This document shows, in pieces, positions 18,101 through 34,315 of a DNA stretch of 64,000 bases. The DNA is from Syngnathus acus. Lineage: Eukaryota > Chordata > Actinopteri > Syngnathiformes > Syngnathidae. Position 1 is the stretch's first letter; each line of letters starts with the position of its first letter. The stretch lies in the NCBI RefSeq assembly GCF_901709675.1, contig NC_051092.1:9504491-9568490 (forward strand). Reading direction: 5' to 3'. Below the pieces are notes generated by a model. It was not told the origin of the DNA, ran no database searches, and was given only the letters and a program-made list of their open reading frames with translations. The position numbers and the translations under genes were made by a program.

Positions 18101-18885
18101 ATTCATTTCCAAATCAGACTAGTGAAATTTTTTAGTTTAAAAAGAAGATTTTTAAAAGTGAAGACAATTTGCAATTTTTGTAATGACATGAATTTGATGC
18201 AAATATGTTTTCGCGGGCCACATAAAATGATGTGGCGGGCCGTATCTGGACCCCGGGCCTTGAGTTTGACACCTCTGATGTAAGCGGTATAGAAAATGGA
18301 GCGATGGAGGGCCTTGGTTCGAAGAACTGAAGTGAACGGTCCTGCTCGCGTGGGGTCAAATCCAATTCAGTGTTCTACTTACAGATAGTCTGCGTGTAGT
18401 CTACCTTCGAGCCTCTGAGCCTTCCCATGCACATCCTAGAAATGCTAAAATACAATAATTAATTTTCTAAATTGTGTACAAAGGATGCATAGCTGGTCAA
18501 TATATATATTTTTTTTGAGAGCAGAGTTCATTTATGCTAAATATTATGTTGCATTTGTTTTCCAGAGAACAAGGTTTGCTCTCCAGCATCCACCACCACT
18601 GCCTTTTCGACGGTGACCCTGCCTACCAGCACATACGTAAATGGTGGTAGCCCCAACCCACCATCCAGTGAGGATCCCCTCAGTCCCAAACCCTCTCCGC
18701 CTCCAAGAGAGCCCGTCACACAGGTGGAGAATCTTGAGTCTCAGCCGCCAACACTGACCAGAGCCCCAACACACCAGCTGCTGAGTATTCATCATACTCT
18801 CTTTGAGGAAGAAGAAGATGAGGAAAACCGTAGAGACAGGCTGGCAGGACGACCTGGGGAACTCATTGCTGCAGGGGAATGTTAA
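15102..18885 (+). CDS. panx2: Pannexin-2, large-pore channel protein
   Basis: Five exons: 15102-15330, 15948-17062, 17168-17303, 17632-17817 and 18566-18885, giving 661 aa (human 677). The start MQNILDQNLDMATALLAG matches the vertebrate N-terminus. The first transmembrane segment is near residues 54-72. The first extracellular loop carries Cys82, Cys100 and the glycosylation sequon NFT at Asn87. The second segment lies near 124-146. The cytosolic loop contains KIEKQIQSKGPGITERE, followed by two more membrane segments and the highly conserved DINILAMFCNENRDHIKSLN. The long, divergent C-terminal tail is proline- and serine-rich and acidic near its end (FEEEEDEENR). PANX2 forms heptameric channels in brain, largely on internal membranes (family knowledge). 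The second exon holds most of the channel core. Intron 4 carries an hAT MITE. Confidence 0.96.
15470..15860 (+). mobile_element. Degenerate SINE-like sequence in panx2 intron 1
   Basis: The phrase ccctgtgtggagtttgcatg (about 15561-15580) is the hallmark of a common fish tRNA-derived SINE. A tail-like ggtagaaaatggacagat lies near 15844-15862. The middle is diverged or interrupted, so the boundaries are approximate. Confidence 0.5.
17350..17475 (+). mobile_element. SINE head fragment in panx2 intron 3
   Basis: The text ttagcaagtctgccccacag and gggtttgattgttgga resembles the tRNA-like head of the same SINE family as the copy at 44164, with a degenerate B box. It is truncated. Confidence 0.4.
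17959..18277. mobile_element. hAT-type MITE, complete, with 8-bp target duplication
   Basis: This 319-bp element starts CAGGGGTGTCAAACTCA and ends TGAGTTTGACACCTCTG, so its ends are inverted repeats. It is flanked by atgtaagc on both sides (17951-17958 and 18278-18285), a perfect 8-bp target-site duplication as expected for hAT transposases. It has no coding capacity. It lies in panx2 intron 4, and the flanks look like the tail of an older SINE (gtatagaaaatggagcga). Confidence 0.9.
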
Positions 18886-20938
18886 AGGAAGAGAGAAATT
18901 CGGATGGATTTCCTCCCTGATTCTGTTCTAGTCGACACAGTTCTCAGCACACATGACCACTTGGTCAATCACGTCTGTCTACTCTCATGAGGTCACACAC
19001 TTCTATGCTGGCTCCTTAGAGTGTGGTAGAACTGTACAGCTGAATTGACAATGAGACAAATTTGTGTATGTGGCGATGTTGAGCAGAGTATTACTGTAGG
19101 AAACGATGTCGCGTTCATATCTCAGGATGACTGTGTACAATTCATCACTCACCAATGAAACCAGCAGTGATCAAATTCAACAGGGTGCTACAGAGCAGGG
19201 ATGAAACAGTTGGAATGATCGGATGAATGAATATAAAGGGTGAGTGATATTTCTTAAAACAATTATAGGGTCTGCAAAGAAGACTGCATTTGTCTTTAAA
19301 AGAAAGAGTCAAATTAATATATATCGCTTTGTCCCTTTATTACAATAGCCAAGTAGACAGGTAGTTCATGCAATACAGTCTTCAATCTGCAGAAGTAATT
19401 ATGCAAAAGATCACAATATATTTGTGGCAATAATGAATGCGCTTACCACATCATTTGCCACAGTAGATTATAGGTACATCATATGGTACATGCATAGACA
19501 CTGTATATGACAATGTGTTTGTGAAGTGTGAAGCTGTAAAGTACATCATGGCTTTGTCATTGACATTTCTTCACAAATAAGGATTGCGTTTGGGCACTTG
19601 TTGCAAGTACATTGTATTTGCACGCCATCAATGATAGTTCATATTGTAATGAGGAACAGCAAACTGCACAACAAGGGATAATCAGAGGAACTTTTGCAAG
19701 CTTATTGATGCAAGTTGAGTGTGTAGGTGTATTTAAACAGGATGAAGTTCAGTCACTGGGACAATTGTTTGCTTACTTCTAGCAGGAATGATATGAAGTG
19801 GGCAGGGGGGGGGGGGGTCAGTGTTTCATGTCATATTTCATTGTGTTTCTTCAATGCATACTTTTTCACTAACAATCATCAGATCACTAAGACCAAGAAG
19901 TAGAGAATAATTGAAGTTTCACTTGTAATTTGTAGTAGTATAGCAAAGTACCAGTAAGCCTACATTATAGCACTTTACATCAAGTACGAGAGAAAAAAGC
20001 CTCATATATATAGTACATGTTTATCACAAGAACAAGAGTACACCTTGAAGACATAAAGCCAGCTTTTCACTCATTCATACTTTTGTGAAAATAAGTTATC
20101 AATTTGATGAATCTCATGATAGGAACTGAAAAGCACTTTAATTATTAAGACTTGTTGCACAAATGTACCAAGTTCAAAAGTCACTGCTGCCATGTGTGCA
20201 ATTTAGCCTACATAAAGACTGTGGTACGGAATCAATAACATGGTGGGTGTTAATGATAGTGGTCATGTGGAGAAGTAATCACTTTGGTGACTGTCAAATG
20301 CTAGAAAGAAAACTAATTAAAGTAAAATGACTGACTAATCACGTCGCATACTGGTGATCCATAAAATACTACGTTTCCCATAATGCATTGCACCCGACAA
20401 CATAGGCAGACACTGCTACGATAGTGTGGACAAGATCCTTGATTTGTTCAGTAAGTGCATTTTGTTTGTCTAATGTGTCTTGCAGTAATAGTTATTGTAT
20501 CGGTAATTACTTGTGTTTAGGTAACTACTTGTCTGTTTTCTTTGAATAACTTAACACTTCAGACTTTAGCGTACCATCTGGTGTTAGCCTGTCAGTTTCA
20601 TCATTCTGTTACTGAAACCCAAAAAATGCTGAGTGTTTAGCTAGCGTCCAACTGCTGTTCGTTTTGCTACCTCCGGGTTTTGAGCTGATAATATTGTTGG
20701 CGTGTACATCATTATTTCAGTAAATCGCAGGTTCCCCTTTTCGTAACATTTTCAAAATGAGTCAAATCATTCCATCGTTGACTGTTAGCAGTGTGCACAC
20801 GTCAACATTGCTGTCGTTCAACAGTAAAGCGACGTCAACAGGCAGGCTTAGCTGATACTGATATCTTAATTAAGTTTTACATTTTGTTATAAATATAATT
20901 TTGCTATCTTGTCACGGACAGCTTGAAGAGCTTCGAGT
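18886..20938 (+). other. panx2 3' UTR and trabd 5' region
   Basis: No coding exon is visible. The first 1.4 kb is probably a long panx2 3' UTR; no single poly(A) signal stands out. A G13 run sits near 19806-19818. The trabd promoter begins near 20360. Confidence 0.5.
20368..20391 (+). promoter_or_regulatory. ZNF143 (Staf)-type promoter motif upstream of trabd
   Basis: The sequence ACTACGTTTCCCATAATGCA (continuing TTGC) fits the ZNF143/Staf consensus ACTACAnnTCCCAnnATGCnnTGC with one difference in the first block. It lies about 60 nt before a good donor (ttca|gtaagtg, GT at 20451), so it plausibly marks the core promoter and a short non-coding first exon of trabd. A second 5' UTR piece would start after the acceptor ending at 20920. 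Confidence 0.65.
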
Positions 20939-23900
20939 ATGGACGAAGACAACAATCCTGAGGTTTGTGTTTTTTGTTAGGTGTTTCTTGCCAAGCTAAC
21001 ACTATTTACACTTTAAGTGTTAACTGTAAAACGGATGCTAATAATATGCTAACAGCATTTATTAAAAGAAAACGAAAAAGAATGACAATTAAAAAAAAAA
21101 AACTCCCCACAGTTGTCAAACTGGAAAGACTTGTCACTACTCAAGTTCTATTTAGTAGATTTAAATTCTCTTAACTTAATTGTCACAGGACGAGTCTGTT
21201 GGACTTTCGGAGGATCCTTCAGAAGAGGCACCACCAATTCTCCCTCCTGGACTTTGTAAGATTTGACTTTTTAACCTCCCTAAGTTGTCATCAGTGATTG
21301 CTGGTTTGTATTTTTTTTTTTTTGTGACCAGAGACTGACCATGCTATTGTCTCTATTACAAAATCACCATTGACAATCTACCAGAATATACACCAGTGCT
21401 AACATTTTGACAAGCTTGCACACTTGTATATCGTATTTTATAAGTACAGAAGTACTTAAATACTAATACAAAGGTAAAAGCCATTTATATGCTAATGACA
21501 CTATGCTCAGTGGCCAATTCAAGTTTCAAGGTGAGGTACTGTCTCATGATGTCAAAATGTGAGCAGCATGACATTGAGGACTGTTCTAATCCCAATTCCA
21601 TCCGCATCAAGAAATGTAAAGGTTGATTGCTGGACATACGTCTTGTCACGCCCTTAAAACTGCTGGGTTAAAAAAAAAAAAAAAAAAAACGCAATTTCCC
21701 GTTAAAATTTGGACCAACCCAGGAAGTTGGGTAAAAAACCATATTGCATTGTTTTGCAAAAAAAAAAAAAAAAATCTCGTTGTTTTGTGTTTAAAAAATT
21801 TTTTGTGTGTAAAACAACGCGGGAAGTTGTGCGGGTCTTTGACCTAACTTCCTGGGTCGATCCAATTTTTAAACCAAAATTAGGTTGTTTTTTACCCAGC
21901 GGTTTTAGATCCATTCGCATCTGCTGTGGTTGAACAAAGGAAGTAAGTTACACTTTTGTACATAGTATCTATTAGCAAATGTTAGGTGGAGGACATTGAA
22001 GGTGTTAACTGTGGCGGTACCTCTAATTTCACTTTTTTTTTTAGGTTATTTCAGCATCCTCGTGATCTGACTCAAAACAGTATTTATTCTTCAACCTGTA
22101 ACAACTCTGAAAAGAAATTTATGGCTAGGATGTTTCCCCTTTCATATCTGCATTTGTGGCTTCAATTCTCTCATTGTAGCATGTGGCCCATCTGGGAGAG
22201 TTGAATGTCTTGTTGAGATGTTTAATGAGGATGGTACTGTAGATAAATTAACTGAAAATATGACAATACATAAAAACTTACTTTCTGTCGTTAATAACTG
22301 TCAGTGATCTTTGTTTTCCAGCCGACAGTGAAGCAATGGAACTGCTTTGGCAATATCGAGCCCGGCGTCGCCAGTCATCACCTGAGCTACCAGAGACAGT
22401 GACCCGTCTTGCTTCCCCTGATGGCAGCCTTCTGTACTTGGTGGGAACTGCCCACTTCAGTGACAGCAGCAAAAGAGATGTGACTTCGGTGAGCCTGTTT
22501 TACTATGAAACTTTGCGAGCCATCATTTTCTTTGTTTCGTCCTGTGTTTATTTCGTCTGTCAGTGTACATTTCAATTCTTTTCTCTTGGTTTGTCTGTAT
22601 TGTTTCTTCCACTGCCGCAGACAATCCGTGCTGTGCAACCAGATGTGGTTGTGGTAGAGTTGTGCCAGTACAGAGTGTCCATGCTGAAGATGGATGAGAA
22701 TACATTGCTGAGGGAAGCCAAAGAGATAAACCTTGATAAGGTCCAGCAGGCCATCAAACAGGTGAGACTTCATGGTAAAGCAGCTTTTGTGAAAAGCACT
22801 GTCAAATGAAGGAGACATATCAATTGAATTTGTTTCTGTGTTTGTCAGAATGGCGTGATGTCTGGCCTGATGCAGATTCTCCTCCTCAAAGTTTCCGCTC
22901 ACATCACTGAGCAGCTCGGCATGGCTCCTGGTGGCGAGTTCAGGGAAGCCTTCAAAGAGGTGTCATTTTTTTCACACACACTAAACTTTATTGATTTTGA
23001 TCTCCCTCCCGATGCATCTTGTCCTTTTTTATTTTATTTTTTACACAGGCTGGACATGTGCCATTTTGTAAGTTTCATCTTGGAGACAGGCCCATACCTG
23101 TGACGTTCAAAAGGGCCATCGCTGCCCTCAGCCTGTGGCAGAAGGCCCGTCTCGCTTGGGGTCTTTGCTTTCTGTCAGACCCAATCAGGTGCCTTACACG
23201 TTGTTTCCTTTTTTTTAGTGTAGAAATAATAGAGATGAAATATTCATTATTTGTTGGTTTTGGTGTTTGAATTTCAGATCAGTATTTAAGTATTTCTTCA
23301 TCCTGAAATAATTATTTTAGCAGACAATTCAAGGTAGATTTTTCCAAGAGTAATTGAGTTCAGTTTTCCATAGTGATATGTTCTTATGTTATGATACCAG
23401 GTAACCCTTGTTATTGAGCTGTTATAGTAGATGTTGGTAAATGGAGTCTAAATGTGTGTATGAACTAAATGAAACAGGTTTTTGAAAGCTTGTATAGATT
23501 ATATCAAGCCATACTTGTTCCCCTACAGTTCCCCTTTTCTTTTTGTCACTGAACCACAAAACTGTACATGATCAAGAATACTACCATCCATATGTCACAC
23601 TGAGCTTGTCATGCTGTGCTTTGTGCCACATTTCAGCAAAGAAGATGTAGAGAAATGCAAACAGAAGGACCTGCTTGAACAGACCATGTCAGAGATGATA
23701 GGAGAGTTTCCTGCACTTCACCAGACCATAGTGGCTGAGAGAGACATCTACCTCACGCACACACTGCGCCAGGCTACACGCTGTGTGGAGGCTCCTCCTA
23801 ATGCCCAGAGTAGGTGTTGCATTGCGCAATTAGCATGCATGTTTGGTGGTCTCTACACAGGGGCGTGCAGAGACTGTTGGAGGATGATCATTTGTGGTCA

Positions 23901-25315
23901 CAAAATAATTATTTGTGACATTGAACTAGGTATAACAATTTCTTTCATAGTTGGCCAGATTGGTAAGCAAATTAAGAGTTATTTTCCTAGAAACTACTAT
24001 ATAATGTTATCTTCTCTCAGTTCTTTCATCTTCAATGCTCGCTATGCTAATATATTACCAGGAGGCTGCATCCTCAGTTTAACGATTTAATGTATGTCAG
24101 AAAAATCGATTACACAGCTGTGAAGCCTTTTCTGCGAGATTGCGGAAGGTCTAACCCCCACCTCCAGGATTGCTACTCTTATACTCCAGGTCGCCAAGCT
24201 ACAAGGGTGTGACTCTACCTAGCCTGTGTGATAATATGTGACCTTGTGGTAATGTACTGTATGTGCAAAGAGTGTCAGAGAAGGGTCACAGCAAGATAAC
24301 AGCATAGCTCAAGCTATCTATCTAATCACAGTATGTGCCAAAGAGGCCTATTCTAACAATGTGGAGGTTGAGGCTAAAGGGTAAGACTGATTTCCCTTTC
24401 AGGCTGGGAATAAGCAACAAAAGCAATCTGAATAAACTTGGCATTTCAGGCTATAGATGACAACAGAATAACAAAAGACTTGCCATAAGGGCACCAAGCA
24501 TTTCACATTTAAAAAAAAAAAAACGTTTCCATTTTTGTCTGTCATACTTCATCATCAAATTATGTCTCTTTGATTGGACTAAGAAACACTTATCAAATAT
24601 GTCCTTGATGAGACTAAAGTCAATGTTGTATTATTAACGTATCATTCAATTATATAATTTTATGTTGTTTGAGTTCAAGAGCATGTTATCTTGTACACTC
24701 TTGCAGAAGTGCCTGCTGTTGTGGTGGGAGTTGTTGGGATGGGTCACGTGCCTGGCATTGAAAGAAACTGGGATAAGCATCTCAACATCAGTGAAATTAT
24801 GAGGTATGTTTTATTTTTTCTTTAAGTAATAGTGGGTAATGATTTCCCATGTTTTCTCTTTTTGCATTTTATATTTCTGCAGTGTATATATATATATATA
24901 TGTATATGTATTTTTTTTGCTTGCACGATCTATTTGTTTGGGTTCATCACAAAGATTCCATTCGTTTGATTCCAGTTCACCAATTCAATGGCGCCAGGCG
25001 GTCATATGACATGGTGGACAGGCAAAAATTCTTGAGCTTTTGTTTTACGTGATGCATGGCAGAAAATACAGAGGAAAATAATCAGCTCTTTCTGCCAATA
25101 GAATTCTAATGTGAATCACCTTATTTGTCTTCCACTTCTGCAGTGTTGCACCCCCATCTCAGTTTGGCTGGGTTTTGCACTCTGTAGTCAAAGGTGTCAT
25201 GATGGCTATGCTGGGGTATGTCTGCTACCGCGCTGGAAGAAGTTTACATCAAGCCCTGATGTCTTCATCTGCTGTTCGATCTATTGTGGACAATCTACGA
25301 CCATCTCCTGCTTGA
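20939..25315 (+). CDS. trabd: TraB domain-containing protein
   Basis: Nine exons: 20939-20962, 21189-21255, 22322-22488, 22621-22761, 22849-22959, 23049-23188, 23637-23809, 24707-24803 and 25144-25315, giving 363 aa (human 376). The TraB/TIKI-like fold is marked by two GxxH motifs, GTAHF (Gly72-His75) and GMGHVPG (Gly285-His288), and by the conserved Glu99 in VVVVELCQYRVSMLK. The core ITEQLGMAPGGEFREAFKEA is nearly identical to human. A hydrophobic segment near the end (GVMMAMLGYVCY) could anchor it in a membrane. The human orthologue is TRABD, an outer mitochondrial membrane-associated protein of unclear function. The first two coding exons are short and acidic. The ATG is the first one after the 20920 acceptor and begins an MDE start like that of the family. 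Confidence 0.94.
21654..21909. mobile_element. Foldback MITE in trabd intron 2
   Basis: The left end ttaaaactgctgggttaaaa and the right end ttttttacccagcggtttta are near-perfect inverted repeats. An inner pair, acccaggaagttggg and aacttcctgggt, is also inverted, so the whole 256 bp can fold on itself. It includes two long A tracts and has no coding capacity. The superfamily is not certain; a TTAA-type target is possible. Confidence 0.65.
23810..24706 (+). other. trabd intron 7
   Basis: This is an 897-bp intron with no recognisable gene, repeat or RNA. Its donor is A|gtaggt and its acceptor ttgcag. Confidence 0.7.
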
Positions 25316-25728
25316 CCTCACAGGTCAGCTGAAAGGCATCACTGACTAATCCAACACTTGATTCATGAAAACAGTGCATCTTTTACCTATGGCCTTAAAA
25401 GGAGGTGCAGCTGAAAGGAAGTGTTGCTCAGCCAACAAGGACCTCAGGGGGACACCACATTTCATTCACTGTGGAGCCCCAATGGACATTGTATGGCCTT
25501 ACGCCAAAGAAATCTACACAATTGTTTTGACATTTTGTGGAAAGGCTTTATGATCTAAGGTATGAAAATACTAATACTGTGTTTGTAATGCTTCGAGGAG
25601 AGTTAAGAACATTTTACGTTATATTTAGTCAAATCCATAAGGAATCATCTTAAGACAAACGCTCTCGCAATATTTCCATACGATTTACTCCTTTTCTTTC
25701 TACATTACTTTTCGGTTGGCAGTCATTA

Positions 25729-26282
25729 TACAGCTAAGCCTCGATTTTTACGCGCTTCGATTCTATGCAACTTTGTGTCTAACGCTGTTTGGTCATGGAT
25801 CCCGATTTTTTTTATCCCATTTTAAATGGACGGTATTGTAGAAATTGCTGTGCAAAAAGAGGCAGTTTCTACTTTTGACTACGCAACTGCGTGTCGTTTA
25901 TTCCTTTTCTCCTTCCTTGTTCCTCAGTAACATGGCGGTGCAAAACTCACGTTATCTCTCTTAAAGGGATCGCAGCAATAACATAAAGGTTGTACATTAG
26001 CACAATGGAGCAAACTCACCGGCATCAAATAGATTTTCATAAAAAGACTTCTTATAATTTTAATAATATCGTAGTAATTTTCACCCAGAACAATTATGTT
26101 ATTCCCCAAATGCAAACACTTGTATCTTAGTGTTTCCCTACTGCAATTTCTCGATACACTTGTATGCATGGCTTTGAATTTTTTTTCCCTTTCCAAGACT
26201 TTCTAAATAACACGCTTTTGAGGTTCACGTGATTCCCAAATTTTGGAACCCAAAGTCCGTGTAGAATCAAGGCTTAGCTGTA
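25729..26282. mobile_element. Tigger/pogo-like MITE, 554 bp
   Basis: The left end tacagctaagcctcgatttt and the right end gaatcaaggcttagctgta are inverted repeats bounded by TA, as for Tc1/mariner/pogo targets. The inner end segment gattcccaaattttggaacc is shared with the element at 56485. There is no transposase frame. Confidence 0.75.
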
Positions 26283-26301
26283 AATAGTACCTAAAAATGC
26301 A

Positions 26302-26350
26302 ATGGCAACCAGTTCAGGGTGTAACCCGCCTACTGAATTGATGGATGAAT
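26302..26350 (+). mobile_element. SINE tail fragment
   Basis: The words ggcaaccagttcagggtgta and acccgcc followed by gatggatgaatggg are the usual 3' part of the fish SINE family seen at 44164. Confidence 0.55.
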
Positions 26351-26768
26351 GGGAATAACAGCGAAGGCTAATGCCAAATAGAAAAATAATTTAATGACCA
26401 TACTTGTTTTTTTTTGTTTCTTTTACAGTGGATTGTGATTAAATTTTTACCAACTCTATTATTTACTTGGGATGTATTTGTAGACTTTAGTTGGCATAAC
26501 AAATGTTTTCCATGTTCACAGTCCTGCCTCTGCTAAAAAGTGCCTCTCAATGCATCAGGAAGTGTATATGCATTTTAACATACTGTATTACCCTCAAATG
26601 GTCAGTGCAAATTTATAAAGTTCTATTGGCATATTTTGTAAATAGTTATTTTAAACTTAGACTTTCAATATATGATTAATTGATTTCAATCAAATTAATA
26701 CCATGGCACCTAGATTCAGTGAAGGCTTATGTTTCTCAGGGTGAGTAATGTATTAATAAATAATATTC

Positions 26769-27030
26769 ATCAATGTCATCCTTACTACAAACCTGCAGGA
26801 CTTTTATTTGCCCAGATTTTAGCATCAATCAATTGGACCTCAATCTCTGGTTAAGGTTAATCGATGACTGATTTTTGTGAGTGCAGGAAGCAATCTTTAA
26901 ATCAATGTCATCCTTATAAACCTACAGGACTTTAATTTGCCCAGATTTTAGCATCAGTCAATTGGACCTCAATCTCTGGTTAAGGGTAATTGATGACTGA
27001 TTTTTCCGTGTGCAGGAAGTCATCTTTAAA
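26769..27030. repeat. 132-bp tandem duplication
   Basis: The block beginning atcaatgtcatcctta at 26769 is repeated from 26901. The copies share cccagattttagcatca and caattggacctcaatctctg with few differences. The duplicate is recent enough to remain about 90 percent alike by eye. Confidence 0.85.
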
Positions 27031-27795
27031 TCCTAAAATAAATCAAATTCATGTCACCAGCTCTTTGTACCGACTGCTTATCCCCTTCCAGTTGTAATTG
27101 TCTTAAAATGTGTCCAACTTTCATTACTGTACAATCGCTTCTCAGTAGACTGCAAACTATGGCTGCCCTATCTGTTTGGGCTGCCATTGGATAATTTGAA
27201 CTTGATATCGAATAAACTAAAGGTCTTAATACAATTTCATTGTCTCACATCTGCAAACCTGCATGTCCCCTTTTTAATTTGCCCACCGCTTGAATTATGG
27301 CCCAGTTGAAAAAACAACAACCCCAAAGCGTAATGCTACCACCGTCATGCACTTGTGTAGACGTATCTTTTGGAATCATAGCAAAGAAAAAAGTCAAATC
27401 GACGACACTGCAACGTAATGTTAATGTACATTAAGCAATAAAATGTCAGATCTTTGTCATGTCCATTCACTAAAAACACGTCAAAATTCCTCTCATCTGC
27501 TGTAGTTAACCGGCACTCCCCAAAGATTCACGTCTCTCTCGCTTTCGTACAGTTAAAAGCAAATGTAAATAATTCATAAATAAATTATTTCTAAAAGAAA
27601 ACTTCTTTTAATCCACACGATCATAACGTTATCTGCTTCGGATAGGGAATAAAAGTACCGTAAAACATTTTGTTCCATAATTTCTACATTTTCTTGTCGG
27701 ACAAATAACAATGTAACACCATCTGAATACAAACATCCGCTGTTACTTCCGTATTATGAAAGCATGACGAAGTAACATGAGCGTGACTTAGTTTG

Positions 27796-33174
<5,379 letters not shown>

Positions 33175-33529
33175 TAACTTCCCTGAGCTTCATCATCCGG
33201 CCTGCCAAGATATGAGGGAAGTGGTAGTGTTTGACTTCCTTTTTTTCCCCCTCCACATTTTAATATTTGCACAACTCTATCACTGTGTGGTGGGCCGGTA
33301 TCAGGGAAGTGAGTCTGAAATTCATTATTCCATAGAGAACATCAGCAGTACAAGACACCCAGGGAACAAGTTGAGTTTGGTGCCACAAATGTATTACTAC
33401 TGCTGTGACAAATCAAATACAATTATGATGTGCTTTTGCACACATTAAAAAGGTTATATTGATTTTTCTTTTAATCCTCTATATTGTAAAACAAAAACCC
33501 ATCTTGTTCCCTGTCTGTTTGGTGCCTGG

Positions 33530-33596
33530 TGGCTGTTAATGACGGCTCAGACGGAAAGTCTTACAAGGACCTGTCTGAGGCTGATAAACTGTGGAA
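33530..33596 (+). promoter_or_regulatory. SECIS element of selenoo (form 2)
   Basis: The core ATGAC is at 33539-33543 and the matching TGAT at 33582-33585, giving the non-Watson-Crick quartet. Between them a helix pairs ctcagacgg with ctgtctgag over nine positions including one G-T. The unpaired AAA follows at 33555-33557, and then a short extra stem gtctt/aggac closes the apical loop. The spacing of about 11 nt from core to AAA is as expected, and the extra stem makes it form 2. It would recruit SBP2 and the Sec-tRNA complex to read the TGA at 33163. Confidence 0.9.
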
Positions 33597-33768
33597 GTAA
33601 TGCTTGAAAATATACCAAATAGAATGCATTAGGTCTCATAATATACTTACCACTTAATTGCTCTGGATTGTTTTTCTGAGATTGTCCAAAGTTGTACAAC
33701 TGCAACAGATGAAAAAGAGGAACTCAAGTGGCACATTATCTTATATGCTTAGCTATGCATGAAATCCT

Positions 33769-33774
33769 AATAAA
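33769..33774 (+). terminator. Candidate poly(A) signal of selenoo
   Basis: AATAAA about 185 nt after the SECIS core and 600 nt after the stop, before the mapk12 promoter. Confidence 0.6.
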
Positions 33775-34315
33775 GTTCTTCACTAATCTCAAATGCCTTC
33801 AGTTCTAGGAAGCACAAATCATACAAAGACAGCAACGCTGAAAATGAACACTCCTTTCACCCAATAAACAATGGCCACGTAGGCGCAATTTACGCAAGAT
33901 GATATTTTTCCCGCATGTTGAGATGAAGACATGTCCTAGCAAGTCCTAAACCTTCCGCAAATGCTTGCACAAAGCTTTAATGACAGCCAACCTGACAATT
34001 ATCTCATTTCTGGAGACTCGGGGCTGTGTTATTTGGATGTACCAGTTGAACGCGCCCCTTTCTTTGCGCGTAGTGTCGTGTGACACACATTCCAGGTGTC
34101 TCACCTTTTATGGCAGGCGTTTAAACTAGATCGGGAGTGGCTTTGCGCGACCTGAGGGCGCACCCTGAACAGCTACTGACGCACGCGCATACAAACACGG
34201 GCGCAATGGTCGACGCACATGAGCTCGAACAATGGACGAGTAGGTCCCGAAGAGACTGAACTACAAAAGAGAAAAATAATCCATCTTTAATTTCCTTCAA
34301 TTTCTCACACCAAGA
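33775..34315 (+). promoter_or_regulatory. selenoo-mapk12 spacer and mapk12 promoter region
   Basis: Only about 540 bp separate the selenoo poly(A) signal from the mapk12 ATG. The part from about 34040 to 34260 has more CpG (gaacgcgcccctttctttgc, actgacgcacgcgcat) and is the likely promoter and 5' UTR. TUBGCP6 and HDAC10, which lie here in human, have no room and no trace. Confidence 0.55.

Larger units (their letters stand above)
25316..27795 (+). other. trabd 3' UTR and trabd-selenoo intergenic region
   Basis: It contains a Tigger-like MITE (25729-26282), a SINE tail fragment near 26302-26350 (ggcaaccagttcagggtgta), a 132-bp tandem duplication and AATAAA words at 27211-27216 and elsewhere. 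The last 80 bp before selenoo carry an ETS-like acttccg and act as a TATA-less promoter by position. Confidence 0.55.
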
